This document shows positions 16,509-25,810 of a DNA stretch of 64,000 bases, one piece after another. Position 1 is the stretch's first letter; every line of letters begins with the position of its first letter. The notes under the pieces were generated by a model. The model worked only from the letters and a program-made list of their open reading frames with translations. It made no database searches and was not told where the DNA came from. Source of the stretch: VAZQ01 sp963827585 (GTDB taxonomy: Bacteria > Pseudomonadota > Alphaproteobacteria > Rhizobiales > Xanthobacteraceae); NCBI GenBank assembly GCA_963827585.1, contig CAWHCK010000014.1:62001-126000 (forward strand), read 5' to 3'. The translations under genes and the position numbers were made by a program.

Positions 16509-17429
16509 TCAAATCCGCTCGATGATGCGCTCGCCGAACAGGCCCTGCGGACGGAACAGCAGGAACACGAGCGCGAGCACGTAGGCGAACCAGTTCTCGA
16601 TGCCGCCGCCGGCGAGGTCGAAGGCGCGCACGAGCACCGGGGCGAGAAACACCTCGGCGAGCTTCTCGCCGGCGCCGATGATCAGCCCGCCGACGATGGC
16701 GCCCGGGATCGAGGTGAGGCCGCCGAGGATGAGCACCGGCAGCGCCTTGAGCGCCACCAGTGACAGCGAGAACTGCACACCGAGCTTGGCGCCCCACATC
16801 ATACCGGCCACCAGCGCGACCAGGCCCGACACCGCCCACACCATGAGCCAGATCTGGTTGAGCGGGATGCCCACGGATTGCGCGGCCTGGTGATCGTCGG
16901 CGACCGCCCGCAGCGCCCGGCCGACCCGCGTCACCTGAAAGAACACCGCGAGCACCAGCACCATTGCGGCGCAGATGGTCGCGGCAATGACCTCGGCGGG
17001 ATCGATCAGGAGCCCGCCGGGAAAAACCGATTCCAGAATGAAGATCGGATTGGTCGGGAGCCCGAGCCTGATCTTGTAGATGTCGCTGCCCCAGATGGTC
17101 TGCCCGAAGCCTTCAAGAAAATATGCGATGCCGAGCGTGGCCATGAAGAGGATGATGCCCTCCTGGTTGACGAGGTGGCGCAGGACCAGGAATTCGATGG
17201 CATAGGCGAGCGCGATCATGATCACTACGGCGAGCCCGAACGCGACAACGAGCGGCATGAACTCGGAGAGCCGCGCAAACGACAGCGCGGCGAACAGCAC
17301 CATCGCCCCTTGCGCGAAATTGAACACGCCCGACGCCTTGAAGATCAGCACGAAGCCGAGCGCGACCAGCGAGTAGAGCACCCCGGTCAGGAGACCGCCG
17401 ATCAAGGTTTCGAGTACCGCTCCCAGCAT
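16509..17429 (-). CDS. livH: Branched-chain amino acid-type ABC transporter permease (LivH)
   Basis: Inner-membrane permease of 306 residues. MLGAVLETLIGGLLTGVLYSLVALGFVLIF starts the protein and GVFNFAQGAMVLFAA is the strongly conserved LivH motif. The coupling region is TRVGRALRAVADDHQAAQSVGI and the C-terminal part is GGLTSIPGAIVGGLIIGAGEKLAE. An open frame extends upstream through the repeat region to 17648, but the ATG at 17429 begins the family sequence. Pairs with LivM to form the channel. Confidence 0.9.
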   Translation of the reverse strand: MLGAVLETLIGGLLTGVLYSLVALGFVLIFKASGVFNFAQGAMVLFAALSFARLSEFMPLVVAFGLAVVIMIALAYAIEFLVLRHLVNQEGIILFMATLGIAYFLEGFGQTIWGSDIYKIRLGLPTNPIFILESVFPGGLLIDPAEVIAATICAAMVLVLAVFFQVTRVGRALRAVADDHQAAQSVGIPLNQIWLMVWAVSGLVALVAGMMWGAKLGVQFSLSLVALKALPVLILGGLTSIPGAIVGGLIIGAGEKLAEVFLAPVLVRAFDLAGGGIENWFAYVLALVFLLFRPQGLFGERIIERI

Positions 17430-17448
17430 GGTGTCCTCAGCCCGCTCC

Positions 17449-17528
17449 GCCCTCGTCCTGAGGAGCGCGCGAAAAATCCGGCGCCTCGAAAACCGCACGT
17501 GTGCGCGCGCGTCTCGAAGGACGAGGGC
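17449..17528. repeat. Palindromic repeat between livG and livH (CCTCGTCCTGAGGAGCGCGC type)
   Basis: A perfect 11-bp inverted repeat, GCCCTCGTCCT (17449-17459) and AGGACGAGGGC (17518-17528). Adjacent GAGGAGCGCGCG and CGCGCGTCTCGAAGGA are shared with the repeat at 52920-52998. Further related inverted sequence (CTTCGAGACGC ... CTCAGCATGAGG) continues to about 17655, so the 248-base livG-livH gap is mostly repeat DNA. Confidence 0.7.
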
Positions 17529-17677
17529 GGCCACCCATCTCGGGGGCACGCGACGAGCGCGGCGGCCCCATGCTTCGAGACGCATCGCAGCGCGCTCCCG
17601 CGCGCGGAACCGGATGCATCTGCCTCGCGCTGCGATGCTCCTCAGCATGAGGCCGTAAGAGAGTCTTCATAGTCGCC

Positions 17678-18478
17678 TCAATGGCTCAAGCCGAGATAGG
17701 CATCGATCACGGCCTGATCGGCCTGCACCGCGGCCGGCGTGCCGTCGGCGATCTTGATGCCGTGATCGAGCACGAGCACGCGGTCGGACAAGTCCATCAC
17801 CACGCCCATGTCGTGCTCGATCAACGCGATGGTGGTGCCGTAGTGGTCGTTGACGTCGAGGATGAAGCGGGACATGTCCTCCTTTTCCTCGAGATTCATC
17901 CCGGCCATCGGCTCGTCGAGCAGCAGCAGATCGGGCTCCATCGCGAGCGCGCGGCCGAGTTCGACCCGCTTCTGCAACCCGTAGGGAAGCTTGCCGACCT
18001 GGACCTTGCGGATGTGCTGGATCTTGAGAAAGTCGATGATCTCCTCGACCCGGCGGCGGTGCTGGACCTCTTCCGCGAGCGCCGGTCCCCACCGCAGAAG
18101 CTGCCAGAGCAGGCCGCGGCGCATCTTCAAGGTCCGCCCCGCCATGATGTTGTCGAGCGCGGTCATGCCCTTGAACAGCGCGACGTTCTGGAACGTGCGG
18201 GCGATGCCGCCGAGCGCCGCCTCGTAGGGTCGCATGCCCGCGCGCGGCCGGCCCTTGAAGGTGATGCGGCCGTGCTGCGGCCGATAAAAGCCGTTGATAA
18301 CGTTGAGCATCGAGGTCTTGCCCGCACCATTGGGGCCGATGATGGCGCGGATCTCGCCTTTGCGGATATCGAACGAGACGCCGGTGATCGCCTTCACGCC
18401 GCCGAAGGCGAGCGACACGTTCTCGACCGCGAGCAGCACGTCGCCGGCCGCGATCTCGTGCCCGCTCGGCGCTCTCAT
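17678..18478 (-). CDS. livG: Branched-chain amino acid-type ABC transporter ATP-binding protein (LivG)
   Basis: ATPase of 266 residues with Walker A GPNGAGKTS, the LivG-type degenerate signature LPYGLQKRVELGRAL, Walker B LLLLDEPMAGMN and switch His in ALIEHDMGVVMDLSDRV. ARTFQNVALFKGMTALDNIM is the Q-loop region. The start at 18478 was chosen because homology begins soon after; an upstream in-frame extension to 18526 is possible. It lies 64 bases after the acyl-CoA synthetase stop and is the first transporter gene of the run. Confidence 0.88.
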   Translation of the reverse strand: MRAPSGHEIAAGDVLLAVENVSLAFGGVKAITGVSFDIRKGEIRAIIGPNGAGKTSMLNVINGFYRPQHGRITFKGRPRAGMRPYEAALGGIARTFQNVALFKGMTALDNIMAGRTLKMRRGLLWQLLRWGPALAEEVQHRRRVEEIIDFLKIQHIRKVQVGKLPYGLQKRVELGRALAMEPDLLLLDEPMAGMNLEEKEDMSRFILDVNDHYGTTIALIEHDMGVVMDLSDRVLVLDHGIKIADGTPAAVQADQAVIDAYLGLSH

Positions 18479-18542
18479 GCGGCAGCCCTGCCGTTGGGGA
18501 GCAGCCACCGCGAGAGCCGCAGGCACGCTATGTGCGGCGCGT

Positions 18543-20516
18543 TCATGCCGCTTTCCCCATGGCGGCGGCGACCGGCACCGTCTCCACGTCGCGGATCCCG
18601 ACGCGCGCGGAGAGCGTCCCCTTGCGGCCGTCCTCGAACGTCACCTCGGTGGAAATGTCGGCCTCCTGGGCACCGCCATAGAGCGCGCCGATCAACGGCG
18701 CGTAACGTTCGGCCACGAAGCCGCGGCGCACCTTCTGGGTGCGGGTGACTTCGCCGTCGTCGGCGTCGAGCTCCTTGTGCAGAATGAGAAAGCGCCGGAT
18801 CTGCGCCCCGGCCATGGCCTGGTCCGCGACCAGCGAGCGGTTCACCTCCTCCACGTGCTGCGCGAGCATGTCGTAGACGCGGGGATGGCCCGCCAGCTCC
18901 TGATACGAGCCATAGACGATGTTGTTGCGCTCGGCCCAGTTGCCGACCGCCGTAAGGTCGATGTTGAGCATGGCGCAGACGAAGTCGCGCTTGTCGCCGT
19001 AGACCACCGCCTCACGGATGTTGGGATAGAACTTGAGCTTGTTCTCGACATACTTCGGCGCGAACAACGAGCCGTCGTTGAGGCGGCCGACATCCTTGGC
19101 CCGGTCGATGATCTTGAGATGGCCGGTCCTGGGATCGATGAAACCGGCGTCGCCGGTCTTGACGTAGCCGTCTTCGGTCATGGCCTCGGCGGTCTTGGCC
19201 TCGTCCTTGAAATAGCCGACGAACATGCCCGGCGACTTGAACAGCACCTCGCCGTTCTCGGCGATGCGCAGGTCGACATTGGTCATGACGGGACCGACGG
19301 TGTCGGCATAGATCTTTCCGTCGGGCTGGGCCGTGATGTAGAGGAAGGCTTCGGTCTGGCCGTAGAGCTGCTTCAGATTGAGGCCGATGGAGCGGTAGAA
19401 CGAGAACAGGTCGGGCCCGATGGCCTCGCCCGCGGTGTAAGCGACGCGCACGCGCGACAGACCGAGCACGTTCTTGAGCGGCCCATAGATCATGATTTCG
19501 CCGAGTGCATAGAGCATCCGGCCCACGAGCGGCACGCGCTCGTCATTGAGGATGTTTTCGCCGTGACGGCGGGCAACGCCGAGGAAGGCGTGGAACAGGC
19601 GCCGCTTGATCGGGCTTGCGTCTTCCATGCGGATCATGACGCGGGTGAGCATCTGCTCGAACACCCGCGGCGGGGCGAAAAAGAAGGTCGGACCAATCTC
19701 CTTCATGTCGGACATCGCAGTGTCGGGATGCTCCGGACAGGCGAGGCAGGAGGCCGCGACCAGGGCCTGCGCATAGTTGAGGTAGTGATCGCCCACCCAG
19801 GCGAGCGGCAGGTAAGCGAGCGCTTCGTCGCGCTCGGTGAGCCGGTCGAACGCGACCGTGTCGGAGGCGGCGTTGATGCAGCCGATGGCGGAGAGCACGA
19901 CCCCCTTCGACTGACCCGTCGTGCCCGAGGTGTAGAGAATGATCGAGCGGTCCGAGCCTTTGCCCGATTCGATCTCGCGATCGAGCCATTGGCCGAGCGC
20001 CGGATCCTGGGCGAGCGCCGCGCGGCCGTCCTTGATGACGTCGTCGATCGCCGCGAGACGGCTGTGGTCGTAATCGCGCAGCCCGCGCGGCTCGTCGTAG
20101 ACCACCTGTTCGAGCTTCGGCAGCCGCTCGGAAACGGACCGGATCTTGTCCACCTGTTCCTGGTCCTCGACCGCGGCGAAGCGCACCTCGGAATGGGCGA
20201 GCACGTAGGCGAGCTCCTCGGCGACGGCGTCGGCGTAGACCGGGACCGGAACGGCGCCGAGCATCTGCGCCGCCATGATCGACCAGTAGAGCTTGGGCCG
20301 GTTGGAACCGACGATGGCGATGGTGTCGCCGCGCCTGAGCCCGAGGCGGGAGAGCCCGGCCGCATAGGCGCGCGCCTCCTCCTCGACCTGCGCCCAGGTC
20401 CAGACCTGCCAGATGCCGAGGTCCTTGTGCCGGTAGGCGGGGCGGCCCGCGTGACGGCGGGCATTGCGGATCAGGAGCTTGGGGAACGTGTCCGCGCGAG
20501 CGGCGTCGGTCGCCAC
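18543..20516 (-). CDS. Long-chain-type acyl-CoA synthetase (AMP-forming)
   Basis: Adenylate-forming synthetase of 657 residues. P-loop YTSGTTGQSKGV, A5 motif LYGQTEAF, A7 TGDAGF and the downstream DRAKDVGRLNDGSLFAPKYVEN hinge are all present. The size and internal layout fit the long-chain fatty acyl-CoA synthetase group (FAA1/FadD15-like) rather than the smaller PaaK type. GTG start at 20516 with GGGAGG seven bases upstream. It heads the liv genes and follows the indolepyruvate oxidoreductase by 153 bases. In this context it probably activates the acid imported by the liv system. Confidence 0.86.
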   Translation of the reverse strand: MATDAARADTFPKLLIRNARRHAGRPAYRHKDLGIWQVWTWAQVEEEARAYAAGLSRLGLRRGDTIAIVGSNRPKLYWSIMAAQMLGAVPVPVYADAVAEELAYVLAHSEVRFAAVEDQEQVDKIRSVSERLPKLEQVVYDEPRGLRDYDHSRLAAIDDVIKDGRAALAQDPALGQWLDREIESGKGSDRSIILYTSGTTGQSKGVVLSAIGCINAASDTVAFDRLTERDEALAYLPLAWVGDHYLNYAQALVAASCLACPEHPDTAMSDMKEIGPTFFFAPPRVFEQMLTRVMIRMEDASPIKRRLFHAFLGVARRHGENILNDERVPLVGRMLYALGEIMIYGPLKNVLGLSRVRVAYTAGEAIGPDLFSFYRSIGLNLKQLYGQTEAFLYITAQPDGKIYADTVGPVMTNVDLRIAENGEVLFKSPGMFVGYFKDEAKTAEAMTEDGYVKTGDAGFIDPRTGHLKIIDRAKDVGRLNDGSLFAPKYVENKLKFYPNIREAVVYGDKRDFVCAMLNIDLTAVGNWAERNNIVYGSYQELAGHPRVYDMLAQHVEEVNRSLVADQAMAGAQIRRFLILHKELDADDGEVTRTQKVRRGFVAERYAPLIGALYGGAQEADISTEVTFEDGRKGTLSARVGIRDVETVPVAAAMGKAA

Positions 20517-20669
20517 GGCAATCCTCCCAGTTCACCGCGTCAAGTCCCGCAGGCCATAGGCCCATTGCCGCCGTTCACCGGCAGACTGTTGTCGTGTTCA
20601 TAAGAAAGTGGGCGCAGGGCCAGGTCAAGTCAGCACTTGGTGTAGGGCGCGGCCGCCGTCATCAGGGCC

Positions 20670-23600
20670 CTACTCCGCGGCCTTGAGCAGCGGCGCCGGC
20701 CCGGCGCGGAATTGATCGAGCAGCGCCGCTTCGTCGGCCTTGGCGGCCTTGAGATGGCGCAGCTTGACGTGGCCGAAGCCGCGGATCTTCTCCGGGATTA
20801 CGGCGAGCCCGACCGCGATGTGGTGGTTCTCGGGCGTGAGCTTCGCCAGCACTTCGTCGAGCATGATCTCGTAGTCGCGCACGAGCGCCCGCTCGGTCTT
20901 GCGCTCGGTCGAATAGCCGAACGGATCGAAGGCGGTGCCGCGCAGGAACTTGAACTTCGCCAGCAGCCCGAAGAGCGGGAAAATCCACGGGCCGAATGTC
21001 ATCTTTTTCGGCTCGCCGGTGACCTTGTCCCTGCGCGCGAGCAGCGGCGGCGCAAGATGCACCTCGAGGCGCAGCTTCTCGCCGCCGACCTCGTTCTTCA
21101 CCTGCTTCGCGAAGGCGCCATCGGTATAGAGCCGGGCCACCTCGTACTCGTCCTTGTAGGCCATCAGTTTGAACAGGTAACGCCCAACCGCGTCGGCAAG
21201 ACCGCCCTTGCCGGGGGCGCGCGCGGCCTCGGCCGCCTTCGCCTGCTCGACCCAGCGGCGATAGCGCGCCGCATAGGCGGCGTCCTGATAGGCGGTGAGA
21301 AAGGCCGTGCGGCGCGCGACCATCTCGTCGAACGACTGCGACAGCGTGCGCGCATCGCTCACCGCTTCCGGAGCGGGCTTGATCAGCGCCGCGACCGCCG
21401 CCGGCTCCAGGACCGCGCGCCGGCCCCAATGGAACGCGGCCTTGTTCATGTCCACAGCTTCCCCGTTGAGCTCGATCGCCTGCTCGATCGCCGCGGCGGA
21501 GAGGGGGATGGCGCCGAGCTGATAGGCATAGCCCACGAGGAAGATATTGGCACCGACGCTGTTGCCCAACAGCGCCGTCGCCGCGCGCGTGGCATCGATG
21601 AAGTGCGCCTTGTCGCGGCCGGCGTCGCCGACGATGGCGCGCTTGAGCCGCTCGGTCGGGAGCGAGAAATCGGCGTTGCGGGTGAAATCGCCGGGCAGGA
21701 ACTCGGCGGTGTTGATCACCATCTCGGTCTTGCCGTGCTCCACCGCGGCGAGCACCTTCTTGTTGCCGGCGACCACGATGTCGCCGCCGAGCACGAGATC
21801 GGCGCCGCCCGCCGCGATCCGGATGGCGTGAATGTCCTCCGCACGCTCGGCAATGCGCATGTGGCTGTAGACCGCGCCGCCCTTCTGGGCGAGCCCCGCC
21901 ATGTCGAGCACGCCCACGCCCTTGCCCTCGAGATGGGCCGCCATGCCGAGGATGCCGCCGATGGTGACGACGCCGGTGCCGCCGACGCCGGTGACGATGA
22001 TGTCGTAGGTCTTGCCGATCGCCGGCAGCTTCGGCTCCGGCAACGGCGCGAGCGCATGGTCCGCGGCCACGCCGGTGCCGCGCTTGAGCTTGGCGCCGTG
22101 CACGGTCACGAACGAGGGGCAAAAGCCCTTCACGCAGGAGAAGTCCTTGTTGCAGCTGGATTGGTCGATGGTGCGCTTGCGGCCCCATTCGGTCTCCAAG
22201 GGCTGCACCGACACGCAATTCGATTTCACGCCGCAGTCGCCGCAGCCTTCGCAAACCAGCTCGTTGATGATCACGCGCTTGTCCGGATCGGGGAAACGTC
22301 CGCGTTTCCTGCGGCGGCGCTTCTCGGCGGCGCAGGTCTGGTCGTAGATCAGCACCGTCACGCCGGGGATCTTGGCAAGCTCCTGCTGGACCGGCATCAG
22401 CTCGTCGCGGTGATGGATGGTGAGCCCGCGCGGCCAGTCCTCGCGCCGGTCGTACTTCCACGGCTCGTCGGTGACCACGACGATGCGCTTTGCCCCTTCC
22501 GCCGCCACCTGGCGGGCAATCTGCGGCACCGTGAGGCCGCCGTCATTGGCCTGCCCGCCGGTCATGGCGACGGCGTCGTTGAACAGTATCTTGTAGGTGA
22601 TGTTGACGCCCGAAGCGATCGCGCCGCGGATCGCCATGTAGCCGGAATGGTTGTAGGTGCCGTCGCCCAGGTTCTGGAAGACATGCGGGCGCTTGGAGAA
22701 CGGCGCCTCGCCGATCCAGTTGGCGCCCTCGCCGCCCATCTGGGTGAAGCCGAGCGTCGAGCGGTCCATCCATTGCGCCATGTAGTGGCAGCCGATCCCG
22801 GCATAGGCGCGCATGCCCTCGGGCACGACGGTCGAGGAATTGTGCGGGCAGCCCGAGCAGAAATAGGGAGTCCGCACCGCCACGTCCTCGGTCTCGGCCA
22901 GGATCTTCTGCGCGTGCTTGAGGCGGGCAACGCGCGCGGCGATGTCCTCGTTGGGACCGACCCGCTGCAGGATGCGCTCGCCGATGCAGATCGCGACCTC
23001 GTTGGGATCGAGCGCGCCCTTCACCGGGAACAGCCAGTTGCCGCGCTCGTCCTTCTTGCCGATGCAGGCCGGCTGGTTGACGGTGCCGTAGAGCTCTTCG
23101 CGCACCTGCACCTCGATGAGGGAGCGCTTCTCCTCGACCACGATGATGAGCTCGAGGCCGTCGGCGAACTGCTTGAGGTCCTGCCGGCTGATCGGCCAGG
23201 GGCAGGCGATCTTGTAGAGGCGGATGCCGAGATCATTGCACTTGACCTCGTCGATGCCGAGCTCGTCGAGGGCTTGGCGCACGTCGAGATAGCTCTTGCC
23301 GACGGTGATGATGCCGATCTTGGGCTTGCGCCCGCCCGATGTGATGTACTTGTTGAGCTTGTTCGCGCGCACGAACGCGAGCATGGCATCGCGCTTGTAG
23401 TCGTGCAGCCGCGCCTCCTGGCCGAGGATGGTGTCGCGCAGGCGGATATTGAGCCCGCCCTCCGGCATCGCGAAGTCTTGCGGGATGACGATGTTGACGC
23501 GCTCCAGGCTGCCGTCGATCACGGCGGTCGATTCGACGGTCTCGTGCATGGATTTGAGCGCGACCCAGCTGCCGCAGAAGCGCGACATCGCCCAGCCGTA

Positions 23601-24152
23601 GAGGCCGTAGTCGAGAATCTCCTGAACGCCGGCGGGGTTCAGGATCGGGATCATGACGTCGATGAAGTGATACTCGGACTGATGCGCGGTGGTCGAGGAT
23701 TCGGCGGTGTGGTCGTCGCCCATCAGCGCGAGCACGCCGCCGTGCTTCGAGGTGCCGGCGAAATTGGCGTGGCGGAACACGTCGCCGGTGCGATCGACAC
23801 CCGGCCCCTTGCCGTACCAGAGCCCGAACACGCCGTCGAACCTGCCCTCCCCGCGCAGCTCGGCCTGCTGCGAGCCCCAGATCGCGGTAGCGGCAATGTC
23901 CTCGTTGATGCCGGCCTGGAAGCGGATGTCGTATTTGTCGAGCGAACGCTGGGCGCGGATGAACTGCTGGTCGAGGGTGCCGAGGGGAGAGCCGCGATAG
24001 CCGGTGACGTAGCCCGCGGTGTTGAGGCCGGCGCGACGGTCGCGCTCCTTCTGCATCAGGCACAGGCGGACGATGGCCTGGAAGCCGGTGACGAAGATGC
24101 GGCTCTTGGTGAGATCGTATTTGTCGTCGAGCGTGACGTGGTTGAGCGCCAT
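20670..24152 (-). CDS. Indolepyruvate ferredoxin oxidoreductase, fused single-chain
   Basis: Thiamine-diphosphate and Fe-S enzyme of 1160 residues that oxidatively decarboxylates aryl or branched 2-oxoacids to acyl-CoA. It fuses the IorA-like part (GYRGSPLGTLDQQFIRAQ; HNSGYMAIRG and NDGGLTVPQIARQVAAEGA in the TPP domain), cysteine motifs CSGCPHNSS and CEGCGDCGVKSNC, and the IorB-like gamma domain (IVTGVGGTGVVTIGGILGMAAH). The ATG at 24152 has GGAGG eight bases upstream; an in-frame extension to 24242 was rejected. It lies upstream of the synthetase and liv genes on the same strand, suggesting entry of arylpyruvates into the same CoA pool. Confidence 0.9.
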   Translation of the reverse strand: MALNHVTLDDKYDLTKSRIFVTGFQAIVRLCLMQKERDRRAGLNTAGYVTGYRGSPLGTLDQQFIRAQRSLDKYDIRFQAGINEDIAATAIWGSQQAELRGEGRFDGVFGLWYGKGPGVDRTGDVFRHANFAGTSKHGGVLALMGDDHTAESSTTAHQSEYHFIDVMIPILNPAGVQEILDYGLYGWAMSRFCGSWVALKSMHETVESTAVIDGSLERVNIVIPQDFAMPEGGLNIRLRDTILGQEARLHDYKRDAMLAFVRANKLNKYITSGGRKPKIGIITVGKSYLDVRQALDELGIDEVKCNDLGIRLYKIACPWPISRQDLKQFADGLELIIVVEEKRSLIEVQVREELYGTVNQPACIGKKDERGNWLFPVKGALDPNEVAICIGERILQRVGPNEDIAARVARLKHAQKILAETEDVAVRTPYFCSGCPHNSSTVVPEGMRAYAGIGCHYMAQWMDRSTLGFTQMGGEGANWIGEAPFSKRPHVFQNLGDGTYNHSGYMAIRGAIASGVNITYKILFNDAVAMTGGQANDGGLTVPQIARQVAAEGAKRIVVVTDEPWKYDRREDWPRGLTIHHRDELMPVQQELAKIPGVTVLIYDQTCAAEKRRRRKRGRFPDPDKRVIINELVCEGCGDCGVKSNCVSVQPLETEWGRKRTIDQSSCNKDFSCVKGFCPSFVTVHGAKLKRGTGVAADHALAPLPEPKLPAIGKTYDIIVTGVGGTGVVTIGGILGMAAHLEGKGVGVLDMAGLAQKGGAVYSHMRIAERAEDIHAIRIAAGGADLVLGGDIVVAGNKKVLAAVEHGKTEMVINTAEFLPGDFTRNADFSLPTERLKRAIVGDAGRDKAHFIDATRAATALLGNSVGANIFLVGYAYQLGAIPLSAAAIEQAIELNGEAVDMNKAAFHWGRRAVLEPAAVAALIKPAPEAVSDARTLSQSFDEMVARRTAFLTAYQDAAYAARYRRWVEQAKAAEAARAPGKGGLADAVGRYLFKLMAYKDEYEVARLYTDGAFAKQVKNEVGGEKLRLEVHLAPPLLARRDKVTGEPKKMTFGPWIFPLFGLLAKFKFLRGTAFDPFGYSTERKTERALVRDYEIMLDEVLAKLTPENHHIAVGLAVIPEKIRGFGHVKLRHLKAAKADEAALLDQFRAGPAPLLKAAE

Positions 24153-24446
24153 CGCGCGAGCCTCCACGGGCGGTGTGCCCAGGGCGGCGCCAGGGCCGCC
24201 AGGAACCTTCGATTCATTCAAAGATATAGTCGCAGGCACCACCGCAGCAATGCCAACCGGTTGACCCGGCGGGCAATTTCACGTGCGCGCCATCTGCGGC
24301 AATGAAATGTCGAGGTGGGCTGCCGCGGCGCATTTTGGCGCAATGCAGCACAACCCTTGGCAAAAGTCCGCGAGGAGGAGAAGCTAACGCTCCGCCGCAT
24401 CCACCCTCGCCGCCGCGCCCAACGACGCCGCCGCGGCGGACTGAAG

Positions 24447-25696
24447 ATGCACGCCTGCGCGATGATGATGGACGACGACCGGATCAACGCACTGACCGCC
24501 TGGCTTGCCGATGCGGGCCTGGCGGGCGAGCCGGAAACGGCGCTGGTCCATGGATTCTGCGAGCGCGCGATCGCCGCCGGCCTTCCGATCGGCCGCGCCC
24601 TCATGTTCATCGACACGCTTCACCCCGTGCACGAGGGCCGCGTGTTTCGCTGGGGTCACGACCCGTCGGAGCCCTTGGTCCAGGACTATGGCCGGACCGG
24701 TCCGGCAAGCGCGCCTGCCACCGATGCCCACGGCAGAACGAGCGGTGGCGCACGAGCGCCTTCTTCCGCATGCTCCAGACCGGCGAGTCCCTGCTGCGGC
24801 GCCGCCTGACCGCAGAGGGCGAAAGCGAATTTTCCGCCCTTTCCGAGATGCGCGCCGCGGGAATGACCGACTATGTCGCGATCATCAACCGCTTCGCTCC
24901 CGCGGGCGTCATCGGAGAGATGGATTGCATTTACTCCTCGTGGGCGACCGGCAGTCCAGGCGGCTTCACCGAAAGCCAGATCGCGGCCCTGACGAAAGTC
25001 ATGCCGTTCCTCGCGCTGGCAATCAAGGCGGTCGCGCTCGCGCGCATGACGGGAACGCTGATGGAAACCTATCTCGGCCGCGATGCCGGCCAGCGCGTGC
25101 TCAGCGGCCGCATCATGCGAGGCGTTGCCGACCGCATCGACGCCGTCATCTGGTTCAGCGACCTGCGCGGATTCACGCGCATCACCGATTCCGCTCCCGA
25201 GCAGGTCATTCCGCTCCTGAACGACTACGCCGATGTCATCGTCTCGGCCATCCACGGCCAGGGCGGGGACGTGCTCAAGCTCATGGGCGACGGCACGCTC
25301 GCCATCTTTGCAGCCCATGATCGCGGACGCGCGTGCGATGCCGCGCTCGCCGCTGCCACCGACGCGCTCCGGGGCGTGGCGCGGCTGAACATGCGGCGGG
25401 CAGCCGAAGGGCTGCCCGTCACCGAGATGTATCTCGGCCTGCACGTCGGAGAGGTATTCTACGGCAACGTGGGCAGCACCGAGCGGCTCGATTTCACCGT
25501 GGTCGGTCCCGCCGTCAACGAGGTGAGCCGTATCGCGGCGATGTGCCGATCGGTCGATCAGCCGGTTCTCGTATCGGAAGCCTTCGCCAATGTCGGCAGC
25601 GTCCGGGACCGGATCGTTTCGGTGGGCCGATATGCATTGCGGGGGGTCGCCAAGGCGCAGGAGCTGTTTACGCTGGAGCCGGGAGCATCTTGCTAG
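24447..25696 (+). pseudogene. Class III adenylate/guanylate cyclase, frameshifted
   Basis: Nucleotide cyclase with an N-terminal sensor-like region (DRINALTAWLADAGLAGEP to DPSEPLVQDYGRTG) and a C-terminal CHD domain. The two metal Asp residues are in VIWFSDLRGFTRITD and VLKLMGDGTLAIF. The catalytic Asn/Arg segment is TVVGPAVNEVSRIAAM. The first part reads in one frame to about 24710. From NERWRTSAFFRMLQTGESLLRRR onward (about 24740) it reads in another, so one base is gained or lost between. Repaired length is about 415 residues. The C-terminal catalytic half is intact. Probably an assembly indel. Confidence 0.82.
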
Positions 25697-25810
25697 CCAG
25701 GAGCATCTCCGCGCTCGGCTGGCCGAACCAGGAAGCATCCTTTACAACGAACGCAAATGTGCCGGCGCTTGCCGCCGAGCACGAGAATTGGGACCGGAAC
25801 GCGCCTGCCA

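Noticed and set aside
20712..24305. Very long plus-strand open frame opposite the indolepyruvate oxidoreductase
   Set aside because: It mirrors the real gene in a high-GC region, is Arg/Ala/Asp/Val-rich and carries no family motif; the minus strand holds clear Fe-S and TPP motifs.
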